Assembly: GCA_900759565.1 (NCBI GenBank)
Contig: CAAEVV010000001.1
Location: 1-5,747, forward strand
Direction of reading: 5' to 3'
Source of the DNA: an uncultured Collinsella sp.
GTDB taxonomy: Bacteria > Actinomycetota > Coriobacteriia > Coriobacteriales > Coriobacteriaceae
DNA: 5,747 bases
The notes under the pieces are model-generated. The model was given only the letters and a program-made list of their open reading frames with translations. It had not been told where the DNA came from and did not search any database. Position numbers and translations under genes: made by a program. How positions within the stretch are numbered: the stretch's first letter is position 1; each line of letters starts with the position of its first letter. Below are positions 1-4,973 of the stretch, in pieces.

Positions 1-91
1 CCAGGCTCAGCTGTTCTACACCAACTGGCTCAACTACTACGTCTACCAGACCACGCCCTACGACCTGGCCCGCGCCGGCGAGGAGCACTAG
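1..91 (+). CDS. metA: Homoserine O-acyltransferase MetA, C-terminal end (partial)
   Basis: Only the last 29 codons are visible, in the frame starting at base 2 and ending with TAG at 89-91. They include the stretch NWLNYYVYQTTPYDL, which closely matches the conserved C-terminus of MetA (homoserine O-succinyl/acetyltransferase). From family knowledge, MetA acylates the hydroxyl of homoserine in the cytoplasm, the first committed step of methionine synthesis. Whether the acyl donor is acetyl-CoA or succinyl-CoA cannot be decided because the active site lies outside the window. After the TAG the same frame stays open for 15 Ala/Val-rich codons before TGA at 137-139. Element A (140-259) follows directly; its hairpin, with five T residues at 258-262, is a plausible terminator for this gene. 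Confidence 0.88.
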   Translation, partial: QAQLFYTNWLNYYVYQTTPYDLARAGEEH

Positions 92-139
92 GCTGTAGCT
101 GTGGTTGCTGCTGCGGCCGTTGCTGTGCTCGCGGCGTGA

Positions 140-259
140 CGAACGTGGATTTTCGGACACACGAGCGTGGATTTTCGGACGTTTACAAATCGAGCGTGGA
201 TAATCTCCCACTTTTGGCCGAGGAAGGGGCCAAAAACGGGAGATCTTCCACGCTCGATT
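140..259 (+). repeat. Composite intergenic repeat, copy A (two direct units plus long hairpin)
   Basis: Two 19-base units (CGAACGTGGATTTTCGGAC at 140-158; CGAGCGTGGATTTTCGGAC at 162-180) lie exactly 22 bases apart. They are followed 29 bases later by a related GAGCGTGGA that opens a hairpin. The outer stem pairs 188-209 with 238-259 (20 of 22 positions). A 2x2 internal loop follows, then an inner stem 212-219/228-235 (8 of 8) and an 8-base loop. GAGCGTGGA-type motifs therefore occur three times directly and once inverted. Five T residues at 258-262 make it a plausible factor-independent terminator for metA. Copy B at 1542-1659 has the same architecture. Confidence 0.9.
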
Positions 260-348
260 TTTCTGTAGCTGTCATGCCGGCGGCCTCATTACACGTCGAG
301 TGCATACGGGCCACGTTGCAAACAAGGTAGTTTTGAGCCACAGCATAT

Positions 349-363
349 TTTCTTTCAAAGAAA
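349..363. promoter_or_regulatory. 15-base near-perfect palindrome, possible operator
   Basis: TTTCTTTCAAAGAAA has two perfect 7-base arms around one central base. It lies about 45 bases upstream of the predicted promoter at 406-434. It could bind a dimeric regulator, but nothing in the window names one. The rest of 260-405 shows no gene; the only other pairing seen is a 7-base inverted match, 326-332 with 411-417. Confidence 0.35.
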
Positions 364-405
364 TCGACGGCTTTAGAGGCGCCAAATTGTGGAGACAGGG
401 ACCTC

Positions 406-434
406 TCGACAACTACCCTACCTGCAGATATAAG
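406..434 (+). promoter_or_regulatory. Predicted sigma-70-type promoter for the AbiEi-like gene
   Basis: A -35 hexamer TCGACA (406-411, one mismatch to TTGACA) is followed by an exact 17-base spacer and a -10 hexamer TATAAG (429-434, one mismatch to TATAAT). The implied start site near 441 leaves a leader of about 113 bases before the ATG at 554. This is the best promoter-like match I found between metA and the next gene. Confidence 0.6.
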
Positions 435-466
435 CCATCAGCCTAAAACGTCCAAAACCGTCAAGT

Positions 467-498
467 ATTTGGTCAGCGCCCGGACAGCATTTGGTCAG
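467..498 (+). repeat. Tandem 10-mer ATTTGGTCAG, possible operator
   Basis: ATTTGGTCAG occurs at 467-476 and again at 489-498, exactly 22 bases (about two helical turns) apart, in the predicted leader of the AbiEi-like gene. A small hairpin overlaps the second copy (CAGACTTC 496-503 with GAA 508-510 and GTCTG 514-518, with a 3-base bulge). AbiEi-family proteins are known to autoregulate through repeats near their promoter, so these could be target sites. That link is inference. Confidence 0.4.
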
Positions 499-553
499 AC
501 TTCGCATGAAGCCGTCTGGTACGTTTGCGCCGTTCCAAGAGTTGGGAGGCGAC

Positions 554-1516
554 ATGGGAAACATGACGGCGAATCAAAGACTTACAAGCCACATTAAAGC
601 GTGCGAACAGCAGATGAGCTGCGTGTACGCGCGCACGGCGGCGGAGGCAAAGCAGATTGAGCGGCGGGCGGAGGCGGGAAGTCTAGAGGCGGTCATGCCG
701 GGGCTGTATGCGCGTCCGGAATACTGGTCCGAGCTCAAGTTTCGGCAGCGTTATCTGCATCGGGTGCGGGCGCTTGCGCAAAAGCACCCCGACTGGACAT
801 TTTGCTCCTATACGGCGGCTGTTATCTATGGCCTTTCGGTTTCGCATACCAATTTGACGCACATCCATATCGCCGCGATGCCGGCCCAATCGACGACGCC
901 GGGCTCTCAGGTCATTCGTCATCGCTATGCTCGTCAAACACGGGCCACCCAGATGGATATCGCCGTAACCGATATCGATCAAACGATTACGGATTGCTTG
1001 GTCGATGCATCGTTTGTCGAGGGACTGATCATCGCGGATTCGGCGCTCCATGAGCAACTTTTGTCGAAGGAGCATCTCATTGAGACGGTCGATAAGCTTG
1101 GCCTGAATCGTCGCGGTGTTGTGATGGCGCGCGGGGTTGCGCGGTGTGCCGATGGCCTGTCGGAAAGCGGTGGCGAGTCCAAGGCACGTGCCCTGATGAT
1201 CGAGCGCGGCTGGCAGACGCCGGAGCTGCAAGTTGAGCTGTTCGACCCAGTTGAGCCGGGACGGCCGTATCGCGTCGACTACTTGTGGCGCGTGGGCGAC
1301 CAGCTGATTATCGGTGAGTTCGACGGATTCGTTAAAAGCGAGAAAGCGGCGGAGGAGGGCAAGCTCGCAAAGGCGCAGTTCGATGAGCGTCAGCGCGAGT
1401 CGAGGCTTTCGCTGCTTGATAACTGCAAGATCGTGCGCTTGTGCTGGGATGATCTAAGGGATCCGACAAAGCTCGATCGCAAGCTCAAGGTCGCCGGCGT
1501 GCCGCGTGCGTGCTGA
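554..1516 (+). CDS. AbiEi-antitoxin-like protein with C-terminal DUF559/PD-(D/E)XK-like domain
   Basis: 320 residues from the ATG at 554, chosen because GGGAGG (544-549) lies 4 bases upstream; a TTG at 491 and an ATG at 506 lack a good ribosome site. Residues about 20-110 resemble the winged-helix N-terminus of AbiEi type IV antitoxins, with the typical hydrophobic-GLYARPEYW segment near 50-58. Residues about 203-300 resemble DUF559/Vsr-like nuclease folds: SESGGESKAR (203-212), VDYLW with D242, and GEFDGFVK with E255, D257 and K261, in the order expected of a PD-(D/E)XK core. This two-part architecture is common in actinobacteria and its function is poorly known. The body of the gene carries no frameshift. 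No AbiEii toxin gene is adjacent, so it is a solitary antitoxin-like gene that may act as a regulator or a defence protein. It lies between two copies of a composite repeat. The fold assignment is by motif recognition only. Confidence 0.75.
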   Translation: MGNMTANQRLTSHIKACEQQMSCVYARTAAEAKQIERRAEAGSLEAVMPGLYARPEYWSELKFRQRYLHRVRALAQKHPDWTFCSYTAAVIYGLSVSHTNLTHIHIAAMPAQSTTPGSQVIRHRYARQTRATQMDIAVTDIDQTITDCLVDASFVEGLIIADSALHEQLLSKEHLIETVDKLGLNRRGVVMARGVARCADGLSESGGESKARALMIERGWQTPELQVELFDPVEPGRPYRVDYLWRVGDQLIIGEFDGFVKSEKAAEEGKLAKAQFDERQRESRLSLLDNCKIVRLCWDDLRDPTKLDRKLKVAGVPRAC

Positions 1517-1541
1517 GGCAGTTGCAGGGCGTTTGGCTGCA

Positions 1542-1659
1542 CAAGCGTGGAAAATCGGACGGACGAGCGTGGATTTTCGGACGCTTGTTGAATGAGCGTG
1601 GATAATCTCCCGTTTTTAGCTCGTAAGGGGGCTCAAAGTGGGAGATTTTCCACGCTCAT
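1542..1659 (+). repeat. Composite intergenic repeat, copy B
   Basis: Same architecture and orientation as the copy at 140-259. The 19-base units are at 1542-1560 (CAAGCGTGGAAAATCGGAC) and 1564-1582 (CGAGCGTGGATTTTCGGAC), 22 bases apart. Ten bases later comes a hairpin whose outer stem pairs 1592-1611 with 1640-1659 (19 of 20). The 28 bases between the arms match copy A in length and again form an inner stem (about 1613-1622 with 1629-1638, including G-T pairs). In the first unit the ATTTT core is replaced by its complement-like AAAAT. It starts 25 bases after the stop of the AbiEi-like gene and ends 24 bases before the stop of the convergent cyclo-ligase gene, so it may help end transcription, although it has no T tract. 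Confidence 0.9.
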
Positions 1660-1683
1660 CTTGCGGGTGCGATACAGCGGCGG

Positions 1684-2280
1684 CTAGGCGCTGACGATGT
1701 GGGGTAGCGGCAGATCGTGGGCATCGGTGGGAACGTGGCCGACGCGCTGTTCGTCAAAGGCGATGCCGACGATTAGGCATGCGGGCGAGAGCATGGGCAG
1801 GTAGCGGTCGTAGCAGCCGCCGCCGTAGCCCAGGCGCGCGTCGGTGCGGTCGAAAGCCACGAGTGGCACGACAACCATGTCGAGCTCGGCGGCGGGCACG
1901 ATGGGGAAGTGGTCGCTGTCGACGTCCGTGGCTGCGAAGGCCCGCGTAGGGTGGGCGATAAACGGGGCCTCGGACGCATTGCAAGCAGAGACTGCCCGCA
2001 TGCACATGCGCTGGCCATAAGCCATGGCGTCTGTTGCCGAGAGCATGCACGGATAGGCCACGCGCCAGCCGCATTTGGCGGCCGCGGCGGCAAACGCGGC
2101 GGGGTCGACTTCGGAACCCATCGCGGCATAGACGGCAACGGTGCGTTGGCCCGCAGTGCCGCTGGACTCCATCAGCTCAACAAGCCGCGCGCATACAACA
2201 GCAGACTTCGCTGCCCGCACATCCAAATCAAGAGCATCGCGCCGGGCAATCACCGCCCGCCGCAACTCAGCCTTATCCAT
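1684..2280 (-). CDS. fau: 5-formyltetrahydrofolate cyclo-ligase (MTHFS)
   Basis: 198 residues, normal length for the family. The enzyme uses ATP to convert 5-formyltetrahydrofolate to 5,10-methenyltetrahydrofolate in the cytoplasm, returning a storage or inhibitory folate to one-carbon metabolism. The identifying block is VPLVAFDRTDARLGYGGGCYDRYLP (split here as VPLVAFD at 138-144 and GYGGGCYDRYLP at 151-162), the conserved phosphate- and folate-binding region. The N-terminus MDKAELRRAVIARRDAL and the C-terminal PTDAHDLPLPHIVS also fit. The ATG at 2278-2280 is chosen over the in-frame TTG at 2305-2307 because it gives the expected N-terminus and has AGGAGG (2286-2291) five bases upstream. A stem-loop (2297-2335) lies just 5' of that ribosome site and would be in the leader, where it could affect translation. 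The gene converges on the AbiEi-like gene. Confidence 0.93.
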   Translation of the reverse strand: MDKAELRRAVIARRDALDLDVRAAKSAVVCARLVELMESSGTAGQRTVAVYAAMGSEVDPAAFAAAAAKCGWRVAYPCMLSATDAMAYGQRMCMRAVSACNASEAPFIAHPTRAFAATDVDSDHFPIVPAAELDMVVVPLVAFDRTDARLGYGGGCYDRYLPMLSPACLIVGIAFDEQRVGHVPTDAHDLPLPHIVSA

Positions 2281-2296
2281 CCCAGCCTCCTCTAGC

Positions 2297-2335
2297 AAAC
2301 CTGCCAAAAAGGGACAGGTTTATTTTGGCAGGTTT
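2297..2335 (+). repeat. 39-bp stem-loop repeat H1 (GGGACAGG loop), variant stem
   Basis: Perfect 13-base arms (AAACCTGCCAAAA at 2297-2309, complement at 2323-2335) enclose a 13-base loop that contains GGGACAGG. Total length and loop core match the other copies in the window, but four stem positions differ and every difference is compensated on the other arm. It lies 5 bases upstream of the ribosome site of the cyclo-ligase gene, so in the transcript it would form a leader hairpin. Confidence 0.85.
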
Positions 2336-2364
2336 TATCTGGGCAAACGTGACGGATTCACCCT

Positions 2365-2403
2365 AAACCACCACAAAGGTGCCTGTCCCCTTTGTGGTGG
2401 TTT
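2365..2403 (-). repeat. 39-bp stem-loop repeat H2 (GGGACAGG loop)
   Basis: Perfect 15-base arms (AAACCACCACAAAGG at 2365-2379 with 2389-2403). The loop carries GGGACAGGCAC on the minus strand, so H2 is head-to-head with H1, 29 bases away. It begins 17 bases after the hicB stop codon and could act as a weak terminator or RNA-stabilising hairpin for hicAB; only a short T run follows it. Confidence 0.88.
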
Positions 2404-2420
2404 GGGCCTATGCGTTAATG

Positions 2421-2750
2421 CTATAACGCCGCAGCGATCGCCTCAGTCACAAACTTATTGAGTGACTCACCCTTCTTTGCCGCTGCCAGCGCCGCTTGCT
2501 TGTGGAGCTCGGAGCCCGTTCTTACGTTGAACGAGCCCTTAAAAGCCCGCTCGGGTTCCTTGCCCTTCTCGGCGCAAAACTCAAGGTAATCGTCGACGGC
2601 GTCGTGGAAGCATTGCTCCACTTCTTTAACCGTGGAGCCTTCAAATACGATTGCGTCCCTAATGCCGGTGACCATACCTGTTAGCATATGCTGTTCGGCA
2701 TCGAACTCGACTGGGGCGAAATAGCCCTTGTATGCCAAAACGTTACTCAT
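2421..2750 (-). CDS. hicB: HicB-family antitoxin
   Basis: 109 residues. The N-terminal half, opening MSNVLAYKGYFAPVEFD and continuing through FEGSTVKEVEQCFHDAVDDYLE, is the HicB partial RNase-H-like fold that caps the HicA toxin. Residues about 72-109 form a ribbon-helix-helix DNA-binding domain (strand GSFNVRTG, then two helices ending NKFVTEAIAAAL). HicB neutralises HicA and, with it, typically represses the operon. The ATG at 2748-2750 is preferred over an in-frame ATG at 2763-2765 because GGAGG lies five bases upstream and the resulting N-terminus fits the family. It overlaps the end of hicA by 8 bases (ATGAGTAA), with its ribosome site inside hicA, which implies translational coupling. 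A palindrome upstream of hicA is the likely operator. Confidence 0.9.
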   Translation of the reverse strand: MSNVLAYKGYFAPVEFDAEQHMLTGMVTGIRDAIVFEGSTVKEVEQCFHDAVDDYLEFCAEKGKEPERAFKGSFNVRTGSELHKQAALAAAKKGESLNKFVTEAIAAAL

Positions 2751-3006
2751 GACTACCTCCGACATCTTGCAGAAATCGAACGATGTTTCGAATGGTCCCC
2801 GCTGTCAATTCGTCAGATGGATGTGGCGCGTGCATTACGAACATCCTGCCATCTGATGGCCTGTAGAAGCGAACGCGCGATCCGGATGTCTTGCCTTTGT
2901 TGTCCATTTCAAAGCCATATGAAGCCATGACTTTTAAGAAATCGGTATACCGATGCGTCGAAGGGCAGCTAAGCAGTTGGGCGATGAGTTTATCGGTCCG
3001 CGTCAT
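2743..3006 (-). CDS. hicA: HicA-family toxin (mRNA interferase)
   Basis: 87 residues, first gene of a hicA-hicB operon. HicA toxins have a small double-stranded-RNA-binding-like fold and cleave mRNA until bound by HicB. Recognisable parts are the N-terminal MTRTDKLIAQLLSCPS, the central DNKGKTSGSRVRF (35-47) and MHAPHPSDELTAGTIRNI (58-75). Classic HicA proteins carry a catalytic His in a G-S-H motif. Here the matching place reads GSR (42-44), and histidines appear instead at 59 and 62. As I recall this is typical of the longer Gram-positive subfamily rather than a sign of decay, and the reading frame is intact. The ATG at 3004-3006 has GAGG (3011-3014) four bases upstream. The last codons contain the hicB ribosome site and start. 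Confidence 0.88.
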   Translation of the reverse strand: MTRTDKLIAQLLSCPSTHRYTDFLKVMASYGFEMDNKGKTSGSRVRFYRPSDGRMFVMHAPHPSDELTAGTIRNIVRFLQDVGGSHE

Positions 3007-3020
3007 CCCGCCTCACATTC

Positions 3021-3041
3021 TGCAACTATATTCTAGTTGCA
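3021..3041. promoter_or_regulatory. Palindromic operator candidate for hicAB
   Basis: TGCAACTA (3021-3028) and its exact complement TAGTTGCA (3034-3041) flank five bases. The palindrome covers the predicted minus-strand -10 and ends 15 bases upstream of the hicA ATG. A perfect dyad here is what a ribbon-helix-helix HicB autorepressor would need. Confidence 0.6.
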
Positions 3042-3058
3042 ATTTAAGTCCGGTGCAA
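3030..3058 (-). promoter_or_regulatory. Predicted hicAB promoter
   Basis: Read on the minus strand, TTGCAC (3058-3053) is followed by 17 bases and TAGAAT (3035-3030, one mismatch to TATAAT). The -10 lies inside the palindrome at 3021-3041. The implied start near 3023 gives a short leader of about 17 bases that holds the ribosome site. The -35 is weak (3 of 6). A second possible promoter, TTGTTC (3095-3090), 17 bases, TATAGT (3072-3067), lies further upstream. Confidence 0.5.
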
Positions 3059-3071
3059 GCATCCCTACTAT

Positions 3072-3102
3072 AGAACATGTGTACGTATAGAACAAGTGTT
3101 CG
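3072..3102. promoter_or_regulatory. Two tandem LexA-box-like sites
   Basis: AGAACATGTGTACG (3072-3085) and AGAACAAGTGTTCG (3089-3102) each match the Gram-positive/actinobacterial SOS box CGAACATATGTTCG at 11 of 14 positions. The second keeps the full GAAC-N4-GTTC core. They are part of a 17-base-period direct repeat (3069-3082 and 3086-3099, 13 of 14 identical). They overlap the possible upstream hicAB promoter and may also serve the divergent gene at 3228. Recognition by LexA is inference. Confidence 0.35.
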
Positions 3103-3148
3103 AACCAACACAAAGGCACCTGTGAGCTGCGCCCCTTTGCGGTGGCTT
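3102..3148. repeat. Degenerate relative of the 39-bp stem-loop (H3)
   Basis: GAACCAACACAAAGG (3102-3116) pairs with CCTTTGCGGTGGCTT (3134-3148) at 11 of 15 positions. The arms clearly resemble those of H2, H4 and H5. The loop is 17 bases instead of about 9 and lacks GGGACAGG, so this is a decayed or divergent copy. It lies in the intergenic region between hicA and the zinc-ribbon gene. Confidence 0.5.
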
Positions 3149-3156
3149 GGGCTGAA

Positions 3157-3168
3157 TGTTGCGCAACA
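3157..3168. promoter_or_regulatory. 12-base perfect palindrome upstream of the zinc-ribbon gene
   Basis: TGTTGCGCAACA is a perfect dyad 59 bases upstream of the ATG at 3228. It could be an operator. I see no convincing -35/-10 pair for the plus-strand gene around it. Confidence 0.25.
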
Positions 3169-3227
3169 AGGGCTGCATTTTTGGGTTTACCTTCATGGTG
3201 GAAGGAATGAACCGAAAGGAGCCCGCC

Positions 3228-4883
3228 ATGTTTTGTCGCTCGTGTGGTACGCCGCTTGTCGACGACGCCCTCTTTTGCCCCGTATGCGGCGCGCCCGTAG
3301 CACCCGACCAGGTCGCGGCCACGCAGCAACCCCAGCCTGCCGCGCCCGCTCCTCAACAATACGTGCCCGTGCAGCAGCCCGCGCGGCGCAAGCGTTCCAA
3401 GAAGCCCCTCATCGCCCTTGCCGCGGCGCTTGTCGTGGCGGCGGGCATCGGCGGTGGCGCGCTGTTCTACTTCACCCAGATTGCGACCACGCCCATCGAC
3501 GAGAAAACCTTCCCGGATAGCGGCATGCGTGCGCTTGTCTCGACCAAGTACGACACGAACGGCGACGGCCGCATTTCACGCGACGAGGCCAAGGCGGTGA
3601 CGTCGGTCGAGCTGGACGGCGTCGCGTCGACGCAGGGCCTGGGCAAGGTGTTCCCCAACGTTACTAGTGTGGAATACGGTGGGGATAAACTCGTCAACCT
3701 GGACCTTTCGGGCTGCGGCGACCTTAAAACCGTCGAGCTTAACTCGGCGAGCAACGTCACCGTCGTTAATCTGGACGGTTGCGACAACATCGAGGAGCTC
3801 GACCTTTCAAATGCCGGGGAGCTCAAAAACGTCGATCTTTCGGGCAAAAAGAAGCTCGCCACGTTGGCACTGCCGCAGGATACGAAGGTTAGCGGCATTA
3901 AGGACACGCAGCTCGACGAGTTGTGGCTGCCGGTGTCCTATGAAGGCACCGATAAATCGGACCAGTACGGCGATATCTACGAAATCGAGCGTGACGAGAA
4001 CGGCTACGTCACGGGCTTCACGTCTGCCGTCAAGCAAGGTGGCGGCGTAAGCTACAGCGTTGAACATGACGAGACGCATCGTATCTCGGAGATTGAGGAA
4101 GATCTGGCGGGCGGTTACGAGAACGTCAACACGTTTACGTACGACGCCGACGGTAACGTCACGCGCATCGACTGCGATGCCGACATGAGCGATTCGTCGA
4201 GCAACACGACGTTTACCTACGACGCGGACGGAAACCTGATCAACAAGACGACCCATGCGGGTTACGGCGAGAGCGCGAGCACGTATGTCTACCAGGACGG
4301 CAACATGGTGACCAACACCGATACCAGCCCGGCCAATCCTCGGACGGTCGTGTATTCGTACGGATATGACAAGGATCGTGTGACGTCCTTTACGCTGGAC
4401 TGCCAGGGCGACACGGTGGGAACTACGTGGACGATCACCGCGGGCTACGAGTATGACAAGGACGGCAACATTTCGCGCATCTCACCTGTGGCCTATGACT
4501 CGCACGGCAACGATTACGGCTCGCTGAACTCGTATGCCGCGGTGGATTATTCGTACAGCGATGGAAAACTCGACAGGATCGATTCCGAGCGCGGCGGCTA
4601 TGCGGAGTTCTATTTCGACGAGCACGGCAATCTGACGTCGGTCGACGAGTATGCCGGTCGCGGTTCGGATGCCGAGTTTGAGTTTGAGCACGAGGTCGAG
4701 TACCAGCGCTACTTCTGCAGCAAGCACGAGAAGAACAAGCCGGAGGAGTGGATTCGTCTGGATGCAGAGTACGACGTCGACCAGGGTAGCTGGAGCAACG
4801 ACTCCGATTATGGTCGTGAGTGCTTTGCAAGGATGTACAAGCTCGATCCGCTGGCGGCCAGGCTGACCCCGTTTCTCAAGTAG
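3228..4883 (+). CDS. Membrane-anchored zinc-ribbon protein with EF-hand, LRR-like and YD-type repeats
   Basis: 551 residues from the ATG at 3228, chosen because AAAGGAG (3215-3221) lies six bases upstream and the zinc ribbon starts at once. Domains in order: zinc ribbon with C3, C6, C17 and C20 (CxxC-x10-CxxC); Pro/Gln-rich linker (about 25-52); basic RRKRSKK (53-59); one transmembrane helix (about 60-83), with the basic side predicting N-in, C-out; a canonical EF-hand loop DTNGDGRISRDE (109-120); short leucine-rich-like repeats (about 145-215, LDLSGCGDL, VNLDGCDNI, LDLSNAGEL, VDLSGKKKL); then about eight degenerate YD repeats (about 303-475, e.g. FTYDADGNVTRI, FTYDADGNLINK, YEYDKDGNISRI, FYFDEHGNLTSV). 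The outer part is acidic. No catalytic or toxin domain and no RHS core motif are visible. It is probably a surface protein that binds calcium and ligands; its function is unknown. It reads away from hicAB and converges on the M16 peptidase gene, with a stem-loop pair just after its stop. Confidence 0.85.
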   Translation: MFCRSCGTPLVDDALFCPVCGAPVAPDQVAATQQPQPAAPAPQQYVPVQQPARRKRSKKPLIALAAALVVAAGIGGGALFYFTQIATTPIDEKTFPDSGMRALVSTKYDTNGDGRISRDEAKAVTSVELDGVASTQGLGKVFPNVTSVEYGGDKLVNLDLSGCGDLKTVELNSASNVTVVNLDGCDNIEELDLSNAGELKNVDLSGKKKLATLALPQDTKVSGIKDTQLDELWLPVSYEGTDKSDQYGDIYEIERDENGYVTGFTSAVKQGGGVSYSVEHDETHRISEIEEDLAGGYENVNTFTYDADGNVTRIDCDADMSDSSSNTTFTYDADGNLINKTTHAGYGESASTYVYQDGNMVTNTDTSPANPRTVVYSYGYDKDRVTSFTLDCQGDTVGTTWTITAGYEYDKDGNISRISPVAYDSHGNDYGSLNSYAAVDYSYSDGKLDRIDSERGGYAEFYFDEHGNLTSVDEYAGRGSDAEFEFEHEVEYQRYFCSKHEKNKPEEWIRLDAEYDVDQGSWSNDSDYGRECFARMYKLDPLAARLTPFLK

Positions 4884-4895
4884 CAGCCCACTCGC

Positions 4896-4934
4896 AAACC
4901 ACCACAAAGGGGACAGGCACCTTCGTGGTGGTTT
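4896..4934 (+). repeat. 39-bp stem-loop repeat H4 (GGGACAGG loop)
   Basis: AAACCACCACAAAGG (4896-4910) pairs with 4920-4934 at 14 of 15 positions; the single mismatch comes from TTCG replacing TTTG in the right arm. The loop carries GGGACAGGCAC on the plus strand. It starts 12 bases after the stop of the zinc-ribbon gene, so it may act as its terminator. Confidence 0.9.
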
Positions 4935-4973
4935 CTCTTGGAAACGGCCCTTTCTGGGGGCGAAAAGCGAAAA

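Noticed and set aside
140..180. Possible CRISPR array from the 22-base-spaced units
   Set aside because: Only two short units with a 3-base gap, no spacers of proper length and no cas gene; the same unit pair recurs in the second composite element.
136..330. Open frame of 64 codons downstream of metA
   Set aside because: It runs straight through the hairpin repeat, has no ribosome site and resembles no protein.
260..405. Possible riboswitch or small RNA between metA and the AbiEi-like gene
   Set aside because: Apart from a 7-base pairing (326-332/411-417) and one palindrome, I see no known riboswitch or RNA-gene signature.
491..553. Upstream TTG (491) and ATG (506) starts for the AbiEi-like gene
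   Set aside because: Neither has a ribosome site; 491 falls inside the repeated ATTTGGTCAG, and the extra residues do not look like part of the domain.
683..1231. 182-codon minus-strand open frame inside the AbiEi-like gene
   Set aside because: Antisense shadow of a recognisable coding region, with Arg-rich unstructured translation.
1909..2366. Plus-strand open frames opposite the cyclo-ligase gene
   Set aside because: The minus strand has clear enzyme motifs; these frames are low-complexity Arg/Pro/Ser shadows typical of high-GC DNA.
2412..2429. GCGTTA/TAACGC inverted repeat across the hicB stop codon
   Set aside because: Only six base pairs with a six-base loop and no T tract; likely chance.
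3156..3227. N-terminal extension of the zinc-ribbon protein from 3156
   Set aside because: A strong ribosome site precedes the ATG at 3228, the zinc ribbon begins there, and the extension overlaps a palindrome.
3228..4883. RHS polymorphic toxin
   Set aside because: YD-like repeats are present, but the protein is too short and lacks the RHS core motif and a toxin tail; no immunity gene follows.
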